Below the pieces are notes generated by a model. That model was given only the letters and a program-made list of their open reading frames with translations. It was not told where the DNA came from and searched no databases. Below, piece after piece: positions 36,023-47,981 of a stretch of 64,000 nt of DNA. The DNA lies in the NCBI RefSeq assembly GCF_026914185.1, contig NC_070571.1, forward strand, positions 3,782,001 through 3,846,000, written 5' to 3'. The DNA comes from Puccinia triticina. Lineage: Eukaryota > Basidiomycota > Pucciniomycetes > Pucciniales > Pucciniaceae. A program made the position numbers and the translations under genes. How positions within the stretch are numbered: position 1 is the first letter of the stretch; each line of letters begins with the position of its first letter.

Positions 36023-36262
36023 TCATCCCTCTAGTACCCCCTGCAAATTAGTCCATATCAGTTTTTCAGCAGTGAACTTGCATTCATATGGCTTGAAGTT
36101 TCCATTTTTTTCAACCTTGAGAACCCTACTGGAAACCTCCCAGACTTGAGACTGTTGGATGAAATCTCTATTACATGTCACATGCTCAGTCGCGAGCTCA
36201 AATCCACTTCCAGAATTTTCCCCAGTAAGAACATCTCCACCCGGGGAGGTAAAACTGGGTTG
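36023..36262 (-). pseudogene. Possible coding fragment cut by a TIR element
   Basis: An open minus-strand frame (FELATEHVTCNRDF...FKPYECKFTAEKL) runs out of the TIR element at 36263 and ends at 36023. It has no ATG of its own and no recognised family. It may be the last exon of a gene disrupted by the insertion, or chance. Confidence 0.25.
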
Positions 36263-37307
36263 GAGCATCTCCACCGCGGGGGACTATCTGAGGGACTAAA
36301 TCCCAGGCTCGCGCGACTGCGGCGCAGTTTTAGCTTCCCGACCGAGGTCTCTTTCACACCGCAAGGTTCCCAAAGTAGCACCTCCAGGTTGTGAAACCGG
36401 GCTACCCCCGACTCCCCAATGGCCGGTCAGCACGAGAGGTGCAATACCGATGTCCGGTCAACATGGCAGCAATATACAGTCCTCTCAATGGCCGGTACTG
36501 ACCGGCCATCGACGTGCAGTCCTTTCAATGGCCGGTACTGTGGCCGGCCAGTACCGGCCATCGAGATGCAGTCCTCTCAATGGCCGGTCAGCACCGGCCA
36601 TCAAGATGTAGTCCTCTCGATGGCCGGTCAGTACCGGCCATTGACGTGCAGTCCTTTCGATGGCCGGTCAGTACCGGCCATCAAGATGCAGTCCTCTCAA
36701 TGGCCGCTCAGTACCGGCCATTGAGATGGCTGTGTGAGTCACTCAATGACCGGTCAATCCGGTCATTGAGAGGAGATGTGTGTCCTCTTGATGACTGGTA
36801 CAGCCCGGTCATCAAGAGTTGTGCGTCCTCCCAAGGACTGGCCTGTGCCGGTCATCGAGAGGTGGTGACTCCCCTAGATGACCGGTATAGACTGGTCATC
36901 AAGAGGTGGTGAGTCCCCTCGATGACTGGCACAGACCAGTCATTGAAGGAGGGTACTGTACTGATGAGTCCCCTCAATGTCCGGTACCGGCCATTCATAT
37001 ATGTTTTTTGTGTACAATAGTTGGTTTGGCCGGGACGGCCGTTGATACGTGGATGTCTGGGGTTGGGGATATCAGGGGTTGTGTGCAGGAAGGAGCAGAG
37101 TATCACAGGCCTCTGGCTGTGTGATATGTGTGTCAGAGGAGCTATATGGGGAGCTATAGTGTCCTAAATCTGGTCTTGGTTTAGCTCCCCGGATGGGTTT
37201 TCCTACTTTAGGGTAGCCTTTAGTGCCTCCGGTGGAGGAGCTAAATCAGATCTGGGGAGCTAAATTTGGTTTAGTCCCTCGATTTAACTCCCGCGGTGGA
37301 GATGCTC
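36263..37307. mobile_element. TIR element (GAGCATCTCCACCGCGGG) filled with palindromes
   Basis: The inverted ends are GAGCATCTCCACCGCGGG. The centre (36415-36990) is an array of GACCGGTC-type palindromes at about 45-60 bp spacing. The flanks (TTG left, TAA right) do not give a clean duplication. No coding capacity. Confidence 0.65.
36415..36990. repeat. Palindrome array, GACCGGTC family
   Basis: About a dozen units of the form 'cctctcaatggccggt...accggccatcgaga' with spacers such as 'tgcagt'. Spacing and direction of spacers change along the array. Confidence 0.8.
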
Positions 37308-37424
37308 TAATACCCCGGGATGGCAACTCAATTTTGGCATATAGCAACCCTCGTGGCTCTGGCACACACCCATGGGTGCTATAATACATATGCACCCAGA
37401 AGCAACCAAGTCATCAAATATACA

Positions 37425-37565
37425 ACTGGTCATCAACAGAGCTCTTGATGATTGGTATATGTGGCCAATCATTGAGAGACTACAGCCAGTCATCAAGAGG
37501 GCTCTGATGACCAGACTGGTATAGCAAGTCATCAAGAGCTCTCTCAATGACCGGTGTGGTGGTCA
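37425..37565. repeat. Short palindrome array, diverged GACCGGTC type
   Basis: Three decayed units (catcaagagggctctgatgacc and relatives) outside the TIR element that ends at 37307. Confidence 0.6.
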
Positions 37566-38780
37566 AACTGGTACAGGGCCTCAAGATCAAGATTTCAAGA
37601 TTTTAGATCACTCATCAGAAAATCCTCAAGAGAATAATTATCCAGCCTCTCAAGACCCTTCAGCCTCAAGATCCCTCAAGATGATCCCCTCCCTCACTTT
37701 CTCACTTCCTCAAGATTCTACATCCCTCCCAGATTCTTTCTTTTCTTTTCTTGGTCCTAACACATGTGTCATGTGGGTTTTGTTTTGTTTCTTTTGTCTT
37801 GTTTTGTTTTGTTTTGTTGTCTTTTTAGATTCTTTATTATTTGATTGTGTGTTTCTTTTCTTCCTTATTCTCATTGGTGTTGCTTTATCTTTGATTGTTG
37901 TGGTGTTTTCTTCTCTTTCTTCTTTTTTCCTCTTTTCCTGTTGGATGTTTGTAGTTAGGGATGTGATGACATGTTCTGTGACATGTCACTCCCCAGAGTC
38001 CAAGTTCGAGTTTGAACTTGGAGGATGGGGAGGCATGGGACTTGCTCTGATCCAAGAGAAATTCCATCACCCTTTTCTGATCCGCTGGCAGTATCCCCAG
38101 CACTATTCTTGATCCTTTATCTCTGATCCTGATCCCTTATCATCATCTGATCCTTAACAAACCAACCACCGCCGACGGTATTCCATCCCCGTCGTCTCTC
38201 AAAAATCCCCCCCCCAACGCTATCACTTTCTGATCCTCATTGCTCTTCATCCGGACCACCACGAGGGCAGCCTCAACAGCACCTTTCCCCTCGACGCTCT
38301 GCCTACCGCCTGGCACGGTAGGAGTTCCACACCGGCACAGCCAGTCATCAAGAGGGCTCTCCATGACCATGTAAGAGTCCGCTCTGGGACTCTTCACTGG
38401 GCGCTTATCAGGGTTGGCACGTTGGCTCGAAGCCAAGGAGAGACTTTTCTAGGAACCACTTATATTGCAAGAGCTAGCCCAGGAGAGAGGTTAGCTTCTC
38501 TCTCTAATACAACTGAAGATAAGGAAGAAGGAAAAATGCTCACCTAGCCCAGGAGAGAGGTTAGCTTCTCTCTGCTGAGCTAGGAGGGCGCGGGGATTCC
38601 GAGTCTAAGAGTCTGACGAGTGGATTATGTAATCCCTGCTTGTGAGGCCTCAAGGGGGGTCTCACAGACCAATTGAGGACTTCCCGCCGAGTCTGGAAGC
38701 CTCCCAGATCTAAATTTACACACTCATAGTCATACTCTTAATTTTTGGTAGAAGTGAAAATGTTTCCCTAACCCTCACTG
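37566..38780. other. No recognised gene; pyrimidine-rich tract
   Basis: 37730-37950 is strongly T-rich on this strand with repeated ttttgtttt words. 38460-38580 has a duplicated 'agcccaggagagaggttagc'. 38670 has a GGACTTCCCG Harbinger-type end without a partner. No coding evidence. Confidence 0.4.
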
Positions 38781-39507
38781 TCTTTCATTGTCCTCCTCAC
38801 TATATCCACTATTGTCACAGGGTTGGTTTCTTCTTTTCTAAACTCTTTATCATTGTTCACTTTGTTCTTACAATTCTTTGTTCCAGTTTCTGGTTTTTGG
38901 TTTATAGAAATAAAAGTAAGGTTCTTTACAATTAACAGTCGAAATCACGGGATCAATATATGTCCTCCAACAAAAAAGTATTGGTCAATCCTCCTGCCTT
39001 GACTTCAAATAACCCACCAATCAAGAACCAGTCACCTGCTGCAATGTCCACGGTCAATCGAATGGACAAAGTATCACCCTTGTTTTTGAAAACCGTCATT
39101 GAGGGAATCCCGTTACTCTCGTTGGACAACTACACACTCTGGAAGACTTGTGTCATCAACTTCTTGGACCTCTGTAAACTTCGAAAGGCTCTCACTACGG
39201 ATGAAGACAAGCTGAACAGTGATGAGAACAACTTCCAAAAAGCAATCATAGTGGCGAAAGTTGAATCCACTGTACAAGCTAATGTTGTCGACTCCTCAAA
39301 TGAAGATAGTGCTAAACTGACCTGGAATTCAATAGTCAATTTCTTTGCTTCCACTAAAACCTCAAACAAAGCACACGTCTTCCAATCCTTTCTTTGCGCT
39401 CCCTACACTCCTGACAATATCACGGGCTTCATCACGTCTATGAAGATCTTTCAATCTCGATTAATTCAAGTCGGCTGGGCTTTCACCAACAATGCAATAG
39501 GTCACAT

Positions 39508-40513
39508 CAACACCCCAACTATTACGCTAAATTACATTAGCGGCGCTAATTCCGTAGCGTAGCGAACCATTGCTAAGTAAAATGGCGGTTAGCGTTAGCA
39601 GTAGCGCAAAAATACACTTTTTAGGGGTAGCGTAGCAAAGGTGCCGCTAATCTTTTTACGCCTCCCATGTAGCGTAGCTACAATGAGGGTGCTAACACTA
39701 AGTTTACATGTAATTTAGCGGTGCAGCGGCTTTCAATCGCTGAAGTACCCGCTACACCGCTACATTGAGTAATTAGCAGTGTAGGGGTACTTTAGCGGGG
39801 CTTTGACCTGGTTGGAACACACCAGCACCGCTAAAAATGATCATACTGTCGGATTTCGCGTAATCCGACAGCAAGAGTTCTGCGAGCACTCCCGAGCGCC
39901 CCCAGCGCTCGTACAGCTACTGTTGCACGAAATCCAACAGTACAGCTCAACAGTAGCACAATTGTGCTGTTGGATTTCACAAAATCCAATAGTACAACTC
40001 AACAGTAGCACAGTCGTACTGTCGGATTACGCGTAATCCAACAGTGCAAGCTCTGCGAGCGCTGAGTAGGCAAATATTCCAGCGGAGTGTGCACTGCAGG
40101 ATTTTGTGAAATCCGACAGTAAAACTCAACAGTAGCACAGTCGTACTATGAGCTCTGCAAGCGCTGAGTAGGCAAATATTACCGCGGAGTGCGCAATAAT
40201 TCACTCTTATTACTAATTAATTCAATGAAACTATATCTGAGTTGCTTACCTACTCCCGTCGCTAATTAGCGATCTAACTTAGCTAATTAATTGCTGCATT
40301 AGCGAATAGGGCGCTAAAAGAAATGTAGCTTAGTTTTTTTGCGCTACAAACGCTAAACATTAGCAATTAAATTTGTCTGTTATTCTCCCAACTCAGGTTG
40401 CAATTGTAACTGTAGCTGAAAGACAACTGCGCTAAATTGCAGTGTAGCTGGCAGACCACTACGCTAAAAAATTTGCTATATGCGCTAAATGTAGTGTAAT
40501 AGTTGGGGTGTTG
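39508..40513. mobile_element. TAGCG-type hAT MITE in Copia gag, 7-bp duplication
   Basis: 1,006 bp; inverted ends CAACACCCCAACTATTACGC; flanks GTCACAT (39501-39507) and GTTACAT (40514-40520), 6 of 7 identical. Deleting the element plus one 7-bp copy rejoins gag in frame, which fixes the duplication at 7 bp. Ends share CAAC and CAACTATTACGCTA with the complete hAT at 5444-9644. Subterminal blocks are TAGCG/CGCTA-rich. The centre is a palindrome array (39835-40200). Confidence 0.9.
39835..40200. repeat. Palindrome array inside the hAT MITE
   Basis: Repeated near-palindromes of the type actgtcggattacgcgtaat followed by ccaacagt, with spacers containing 'gcgagcgctgagtagg'. About five units. Confidence 0.8.
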
Positions 40514-40999
40514 GTTACATGGTCTTACACAAGTTCCCAATCAACATGAAGGACATTGTGAATCAAATCACGCATTTGGACAAGGAGCCAACTCTTGAAG
40601 TCGTCATCAATCATCTTAGAATACATCAAAACAATCTTGAATCTCAAGAAACGTTGAATGCAGGCAGTCACTCCAATCCAATCACTCTGTTCACCGATGA
40701 ATCTAAGAAATGTCAAAAGAATTTTCATAACATGGCCGCCGACCACCTCAAAGAGAACTGTCGGTATTTATACCCGAAAAAGCGAACCAAATATTTTGAA
40801 AAGAAGGCCGCTGCTTCAGCTCAGAAATCAGAATCCTCGGTCAGTTCCTTTCTCTCATCAATCTCAAGATCCTCAAATCAATTCATCCTAGATTCTGGAT
40901 CCTCTACTCACATGACCTCAAATTTGCAATTTTTTCACACTCTAGAACTCAAAGATCTAGGTTGTGTACAAACAAGTTCCTTGCATGATCGGCTAGAAA

Positions 41000-41358
41000 A
41001 GGACCCTGGAAACCCCCTATAGATGTGGGTAACCAAAAATCAAAGATTTTGGCAAAATTCATACATTGGGGGGCACCGGGGAATGGCTTTTTTTGGCTGA
41101 TTCATACATTTTCGTGCCTATGCCTGGGGCAAAATCGCCCCGGGGAGCCCAAAGTCCCTGAAGGTAAGCGGGGTTCTGCGGGTTTTAGGGGATTTAACTG
41201 AGTATCAGCAGAAATCCATACATAAATGCCATCTTTGGTGCGTACCCTTTTGGGATCCAAACCCCATTCATACCAATTTTGTGCCTAACATTTTGCAAAA
41301 AAATGTAAAAATTCATACATTTAGGTTACCCACCTACATCAGGGGTTTCCAGGGTCCT
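41000..41358. mobile_element. TIR element in Copia, 8-bp duplication
   Basis: 359 bp; ends AGGACCCTGGAAACCCC and inverse; perfect 8-bp duplication GCTAGAAA (40992-40999, 41359-41366). Removing it rejoins the frame as DRLEIKG. Related to 22865-23692. Confidence 0.9.
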
Positions 41359-42867
41359 GCTAGAAATTAAGGGGATCGGTTCAATTCGGCTCAAGAATCA
41401 GTACGGTGAAATTATTCTCAATCAAGTACTGTATATTCCTGACATAGTTGTAAATCTCTTATCCGCTAGATGTCTCATTCTCAAAGACTTCACTATTCAA
41501 TTAAATAAAAACTCATTTGAAATTCTAAAAAAAAAATGAGATTAAAATGTCCGGTAATTACATTGGCAACTTGCCTTGCCTACAATTTGAGAATCTTGAG
41601 CACTTGAGCCACTTGTTGTCTGCTGAGTTCCTCCACAAGTCTCTTGGTCAAGTGAGCTATCACCGCTTGAGGAAGAAACTTGTAATCCCTCTGAAAATTC
41701 TTAAGACATGCGAATCCTGTGCGGTCTCAAAGATAACTAAACCTTCATTCAAATCAAATCACAAGCCTGCTTCGAGACCGTTTGAAGAAATTCATCTTGA
41801 CTTGATCGGACCTATCTGGCTACCGTCATTTGAAGGGCACAAGTAAATTCTCACTGTTGTTGATAGCTGTACCCGCTTTTGTGCAGCAATTCCCATGAAG
41901 CATAAGAGCAACACTCCAACCACCTTGTCCTTTCTTCTTGACTTTGAAGCAAAAAGATTTGGTTTTCATCCCTCAATCCTTCACTCAGATTGAGGCTCTG
42001 AATTCCTAAATGAAATCATGTCAGATTATTGCAAGACTTATCTCATCAAGCAGCAAACGTCTGACGCGAACACTCCTCAACAAAACGGTCCTGCTGAACG
42101 ATTCAACAGAACGGTTCTTGAATCCCTGAGGACGATATTAGAAGATTCAGGCATTCCTCAAAAATTTTGTAGTGAGATTGCAAAAGTCAGCTGTCTGACT
42201 CTCAATCAAATACCAACTCATTGCTCTAAGAAAAGCCCTTTCGAACTCTTCAAAGATCGGTCGCTTCCTATCAACTACTTCCATCCAATAGGAAATCGAG
42301 TATCCTATCTTATTGAACCCAAACAGCCGTACTCAAAACTTAAGCCAAAAGGCAAATTAGGAAGACTTATAGGATATGTCGATGAACTAAGGTCATACCA
42401 GATTCTGATGGACAAGGGCAAACTAATCGACACAAAGAGTGTTCAGTTTCTCGACTACAAATCCCCTGCAACAAAAAATTTGGACTGGGACATTGATGTG
42501 GGGGATGAAGTTAATTGTGAACAGACTCCGTCAATTGAAGAACCTGAAGATGAAACCATCAAAGAGACAAGCTCCGAGACAGATGATGAAACTGTAGCAT
42601 TGGGCCTCAATCCTACCCTTGTGCTCACTTGCAATCTTCAAGACCATACCTCCCATGTCAAACCGTTGAAGTGTTTGTGTCTAGCCAATGACCCCAGCTC
42701 ATTCAAGAATGAAATTAAATCAAATGAAATAGAGAAGTGGTCCAAAGCAACCAATTAAGAGCTGTCAAACATTGAACATCATGAAGTCTGGGAAGACATG
42801 TTTGACACTCCTAATTCATTTTTGCGGACTCTCTGGATCTTCAAGACCAAGCCTGCTACCCTATCGT

Positions 42868-43818
42868 TGTCAGCCTGTGGGTAACTAACCGTGTCTGAGA
42901 GGGTTGTTACTAGCAAGATGATAGTGTAATATGCCAAGGATGGTCCAATGGGTTCGTGGTAAGACCTGTAAAAGGTTTCACTCTATCAGTAATCTTGACT
43001 GAGAGGCTTGCTCAATTAAGGCGCATCCAGATCAACACAGGGTGTTAATAGGCATCCAAGGAATAACTCAACTTGGGTTCGTGGTTTTACTTACAGAAAG
43101 TTAAGGGTAATCAAGAGTTGATGTTATTCCTGAATTAAAAGATGGTTGAGAATGAAGGCACTGTTTAACTATGTATGTGTTAAACCTTGCTATAATAATA
43201 TTCTGAGGGATAAACAGTCCTGAGGGGCGTGTTTATATAGAAGGGAAAGAGCAGGAGGGAATATGAGGCGCTTGGAGGCGCTTCAGGACCAGGGGGGAAC
43301 TGGAAGCGCTCAAGGGAAGCAGATCCTCATGAGGATCAACATTGGAAATGATCAGGGCAGTGTAATGATCAGTACTGATCCTGGATCAGTAGCTGTGCAT
43401 ACTAGCTGATCATAACCAATCATTGATTCCATTCAGTGCTCTTTGAATTGGATTACATCATGTATTGTTTATGTAATTATATCATAACCAATATATTATG
43501 TAAATGGGGACTGAGGCGTAACAGGGGATAAATGAGTGATACCTGTCTTGGGGTATTTCACGTGTACAGTAATATTACAATGTATTGTAATCTTACTGTT
43601 GCACGTAACTTAACTCTCATAACAATAGTACATTATGGTAACTGTATTTAACTATGGTTATCTGTAATGTAATGTATAACAGGAGTACATTCTTAAGCTT
43701 GTATCAAATGATATACATGTGTAATAAAGGTGTAAAAAGGAATGTACTATATGTAATGTGAAAAATTGCAGGTACTTGGTACGTGTAAGGTACTGTGACA
43801 TGTACTCTGTGGCTGACA
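42868..43818. mobile_element. Solo LTR in Copia pol
   Basis: 951 bp from TGTCAGCCTGTGGG to GTGGCTGACA with perfect 5-bp duplication ATCGT (42863-42867, 43819-43823). Removing it rejoins pol in frame (PATLSSNERKKARL). It is a different LTR family from 28060-29025. Confidence 0.9.
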
Positions 43819-45188
43819 ATCGTCAAATGAACGCAAGAAGGCAAGATTATGCATTCAAGGGTTTCTTCAAAAGGAGGGCAAAGATTACGGCGAAACCTTT
43901 GCTCCCACGGGAAAATTCACCACGTTACTGGTGGTGCTTATGTTTGCAATCAACAAAGGTGTGCCAATCAGACAATTCAATGTCAAAAGCGCTTTCCTCT
44001 ATGCTCCACTAAAAGAGGAGCTGTATATCAAAACACCAGAAGGTTCAACACGCAAAGCTCCGTATCTTAAGTTAAAAAAATCACTCTATGGATTGAAGGA
44101 AGCACCAGCAAATTGGTACAAAACTCTAACATCGTGGTTCAGTGAAAATGATTATTCGCAATCGTCCTCAGATCCCTGTCTGTTCATACACAACAACAAA
44201 ATCTCATTTATCTTTTTTCATGTCGATGCCTTAATAGTTGTTGGGAACATCAAAGTGTTTGAAGAACTCTTTCTGAAGCGCTTTCCAAACTCCTCGGCAC
44301 ATGATCCAGATACACTGCTAGGAATGGACGTGGAGATCACAAGCAACTCCATCTTGCTGTCTCAGGAAAAGCTGATTGATGAGGGCTTGAAAATGCTGGG
44401 ACTTTCTGACTGTAAACCAGTTAATACTCCCTTGTTGGTAGCAGTACAATTGAAACCGGCTTCACAACAAGAAAAAGAAGAATTCTCCAAATTGGGGGTC
44501 AATTGCCAAACATTCACCGGGATTCTCAATTATCTGTCTTGCCGGACTCAACCAGATCTAGCACCAGCAGTTTCAATGTTGTCCAGCTTCAATAATGATC
44601 CTGGCATCTCCCACTGGAAGGAAGTTGTGCATTGCTGGAAATACGTAAATGGGACAAGAGGACTTCACCTTACCTTGAGACCTGATCCAATTGAATTGAA
44701 CTCCTTACAACATTTTACCAACGCCACGTGGGCTGATGACTTGGAAACTTGACTATCCAGAAGCGGCTCAATATGTTTCTGGAAAAATTGTCCCATCGCA
44801 TGGAACAGCAAAAAGCAACGCAACATTACTCTTTCTTCGACAGAAGCAGAACTTAATGCCTTGGCCGACGGCGTGCAAGAAAACCAATGGATCAAATACC
44901 TGGTCAAAAAAATTTGGAACAAAAATCTAGAACCAACTACTTTCCACATAGATAATCAAGGCCTAGCTGAGAAACTCAAGAACTTCGGCTCGGACTCAAA
45001 AACAAAACATTTGGATATCAAAATGAAGTGGCTGAGGGATCTGAAAACAAGAATGAAATCACTGTCACGCTTATTCCGTCCGAAAATATGATTGCTGATA
45101 CGCTTACAAAGGCGAGTAATGCTGAATCACTCAAGAGACTCTGTGAAAAATGCTACATAGTTCATTACTCACCAAGTTGAGGGGGGTG

Positions 45189-45914
45189 TTGAAACTCGAG
45201 CCCGCTCTGTGGCGCATCTCACAGCTTTGAGCGCCCCATGCACTACTCGCAGCTGTCCATCAATGGTATCACTAATCCTAACCTAATCACTCTGAATCAT
45301 CTCCACACAGTCCCCAAGGCTGTCTTTGTCAATCATCAATCTTTAACCTAAATCTTCCTTCCCACGGATTCTCATCTCTACTCAATTGATATTCCGCTCC
45401 AGTCTTCTCAACCAGATCTAGTCTTTCCTCAATATCAACATCAACTCTCTCCTTGCTCGCGAACTCAAGCTCCGACAAAGCCTTAACTTGGACAGCCGTA
45501 TTGGCTTCCAACTTGGGGAGAAATGCACCCCTGCATTTCCGGATCTCTTGTCAGCTAGGCTACTCTGATCCTCAAAGGCTAACACCTGTTCCTTCTCCAG
45601 TTCTTTCCTAGATCTAGTCCTTACTTTACCCTTTTCATCCTATATTAAGATTATTACCTATTGTTTTAGGGTTTGTTTATTTTCCATCTCAACTCTCCTC
45701 AAACCACTCGTTGATTAATTTCTTCATCATTTCTTCACAGTCTATCCCATTCTATATCGTCCACTGTCTTTCATTGTCCTCCTCACTATATCCGCTATTG
45801 TCACAGGGTTGGTTTCTTCTTTTCTAAACTCTTTATCATTTTTCACTTTGTTCTTACAATTCTTTGTTCCAGTTTCTGGTTTTTGGTTTATAGAAATAAA
45901 AATCAGGTTCTTTA
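45189..45914 (+). repeat. Copia 3' LTR
   Basis: Starts TGTTGAAACTC directly after the polypurine tract. Its last part (45760-45914) repeats at 38785-38933. The terminal bases are slightly altered (tttaa instead of tttaca). Confidence 0.8.
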
Positions 45915-46410
45915 ATGCTCAGCCTTGGCCATGGCTCAGCTGATGCTCAGCCTTGGCCGTGGCTCAGCTGATGCTCAGCTTTGGCCCTAGCCTAGCTGAT
46001 GCGCAGCTTTGGCCCTAGCCTAGCTGATGCGCAGCTTTGGCCCTAGCCTAGCTGATTTTCAGCTCTGGTCCTGTCCAAGCTGGTTCCCATCTTTTTCCCT
46101 GGCATGGATCACCTGATACTCAGCAAGCTGAGCATCAGCTGGCCAGCTGGCCCAGGACTGGGTCAAAGCTGAGCATCAGCTGGGATAGGACTGGGAAAAG
46201 GCTGAGCAAGGACTGGTACAAAGCTGAGCATCAGCTGCGCCAGGACTAGTACAAAGCTGAGCATTACCTGGGCAACAAGCGGTCAAAAAACTTTATTCTA
46301 ATTTTGAGAGTAAGCTGTGTGAAAAAGCTGAGTATGAGCTGAGCAAAAAAGCTGAGTATGAGCTTGGTACCAAAGCTGAGTATCAGCTGGACAGAACTGA
46401 GGATCGGTTG
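45915..46410. repeat. CTCAGCTGATGCTCAGC tandem and inverted repeats
   Basis: 45915-46075 has repeated 'agctgatgcgcagctttggc'-type units of about 30 bp. From about 46120 the inverse (aaagctgagcatcagctgg) repeats. The whole block can fold back on itself. It abuts the Copia 3' LTR. Confidence 0.75.
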
Positions 46411-46734
46411 GGCTCATCAAAGACTGAACAGGACCTCCTTGGTAAATTTCAGAAGTTGAGGAGATGGCTGGGAGATTGGGGTAGATAGTGGATAGATCTT
46501 GGATAGATGGTGGATAGCTAGCTGGAGCTGATGTGATGTCACTTGTTATCAACTGACTATTTTATTTTCCTGGTGTTAAAACTTATATTCTGAGATAATA
46601 TCAGTTGATCCATGGATCATATTGGGGAAACACCTCCCAGTACTCTTTGATTTCTAACAAAAGAAAGCTGTCACCAAACTGGTTCAAAATCCACAACAAA
46701 ATAAATCCCAGACCTAGTATACATGTAGCATTTA

Positions 46735-46916
46735 GGGTGTTCAAAGTTGACTTGCATAAAATCATAACACAATAAAATCATAAAATCTAAGCTGAAAAAA
46801 ATATGTACCACCCAAACACTCAAGTTAGAGCAATGTCTTTAAAATGGTACATATAAAATCATCATGATTTTATGATTTTGTGTATTGAAAATTTTATGAT
46901 TTCAACTTTGAACACC
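46735..46916. mobile_element. MITE (GGGTGTTCAAAGTTG ends)
   Basis: 182 bp, ends GGGTGTTCAAAGTT and AACTTTGAACACC, TTA on both sides. The interior is built of 'ataaaatcat/atgattttat' words. A relative is at 63731-63907. Confidence 0.75.
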
Positions 46917-47523
46917 TTAATTATAGGTATGATGAGTTATACACAAAATCCAGCACATTTGAAAAAAAAAATGGTGCAGAGTTATATATTCAAACTGATC
47001 TTCTTTTTTCTTTTTTTTTTATGAAAAGTAAATTTGGACACTTCCATTCCAATATATAACATGGAAGGTTGAATTGAGAAGAATTTTTGTCATAGCTCCC
47101 CCATCCCCCCCCACCCCTGGCTTACTAAACATCCTTGACAAGTTTGCTGAGGCAGAATTCATTTGAGGTTGTAAAAATGACTGATTTGATCAGGTAAGAA
47201 AATGAAGCTTTTCCTGTGGTTGAAACCTGAGATAGGTGCAAAGCAATAGACAGAGAGATGATAGAAGGTTGATGATACATTGGAGGAATCAAAAACAACA
47301 AAGATTAATTCAAAAAAAAAAAAACAATATAATTTGATCAATTGATGCCTTCCCAAATTCATCCATGTTTTTAATCAGATTCAAATGTCATACCACCAAA
47401 AAATTTACCAGCAAAGTTAACATTATTTCTTCTTTTTATCTAATCAAAGTTAATCTGAACTGAATCACTCTCCAGCCTCAAACTGGTGTCCCGGCAGGGC
47501 TAAGTGCTGCCGCTGTAGCAAGA

Positions 47524-47975
47524 TTGGTTGACGTTTTATCCGACCCTGTGGACATATGGCTCTCAGGCGTGCTGGTTCTGGAAGATGGGGCACCAATTAA
47601 TGATCTGAAGTGGTGGGTTGAGCAGAAACGTTTGGGAAATACCCACCACGGCCTTTTACATATGGCCCTTGATATATCAAGCTGCCTGGGGAGTTTCATA
47701 TTTTATTACATATAAGTTTTGGAAGAGTTATCAATGCTGATTACTCCGGGTTTCTATAAAGCAACAACTGTAGATGTAGAGTGTACCTTCAACTTTGGCC
47801 AAGATTATGTGTCCGCCAGGAGACACAGCCTCAGCACAAAGTCATTAAGTAGAGGGATGACCTTGTTGTTATATTCAAAGAACAACAAGATAAGACCCCT
47901 GGCCCTCCACAAGTACATGGCCAAACATAAAAACAAGGCCAAAACAGGTGTCAAGACCAGGGCAGAAGGCTCAAA
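47524..47975 (+). pseudogene. hAT transposase C-terminal fragment
   Basis: First piece: DPVDIWLSGVLVLEDGAPINDLKWWVEQ and GLLHMALDI. Second piece, in another frame: ATTVDVECTFNFGQDYVSARRHSLS and LLLYSKNNKI. Both match the hAT dimerisation domain (P-x-SS-x-D-VER-x-F type, here degenerate). This is a different hAT lineage from 6031-9142. It lacks everything upstream, has a frameshift near 47705, and its 3' end is interrupted by the element at 47982. Confidence 0.75.
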
Positions 47976-47981
47976 AAATTT

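Larger units (their letters stand above)
38960..45180 (+). pseudogene. Copia gag-pol polyprotein, disrupted
   Basis: The ATG at 38960 starts gag (LDNYTLWKTCVINFLDL). After the first insert gag resumes near 40521. The protease motif is FILDSGSSTHMTSN (40885-40925). Integrase follows (41547-42500) with a Cys pair (CESC), ASRPFEEIHLDLIGP, a broken 'HSD*GSEF' and NTPQQNGPAERFNRT. RT follows the solo LTR: GKDYGETFAPTGKF, VKSAFLYAPLKEELYI, LKKSLYGLKEAP and FFHVDALIVVG (usual second Asp replaced by Ala). RNase H spans 44710-45120 (SSTEAELNALADG in a shifted frame, LDIKMKWLRDL). Stops at 41844, 41994, 42756 and a frameshift near 44750 make it inactive. Confidence 0.9.
38785..45914 (+). mobile_element. 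Copia retrotransposon with three nested insertions
   Basis: The 3' LTR starts TGTTGAAACTCGAG at 45189 after a purine tract (ttgaggggggt). Its last 150 bp match 38785-38933, so the 5' LTR survives only as its 3' end. The order gag, protease, integrase, RT, RNase H is the Copia order. The coding region is split by a 1,006-bp TIR element, a 359-bp TIR element and a 951-bp solo LTR. Each insertion has a duplication whose removal restores the frame, showing the Copia was laid down first. Several stops also exist. Confidence 0.9.

Noticed and set aside
36419..36912. Overlapping frames with repeated 'MAGQHRPSR'-like peptides
   Set aside because: They are translations of the palindrome array; no signal, domain or splice support.
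37681..38112. Hydrophobic 143-residue frame resembling a membrane protein
   Set aside because: It comes from T-rich low-complexity DNA (37730-37950) with no flanking exon structure.
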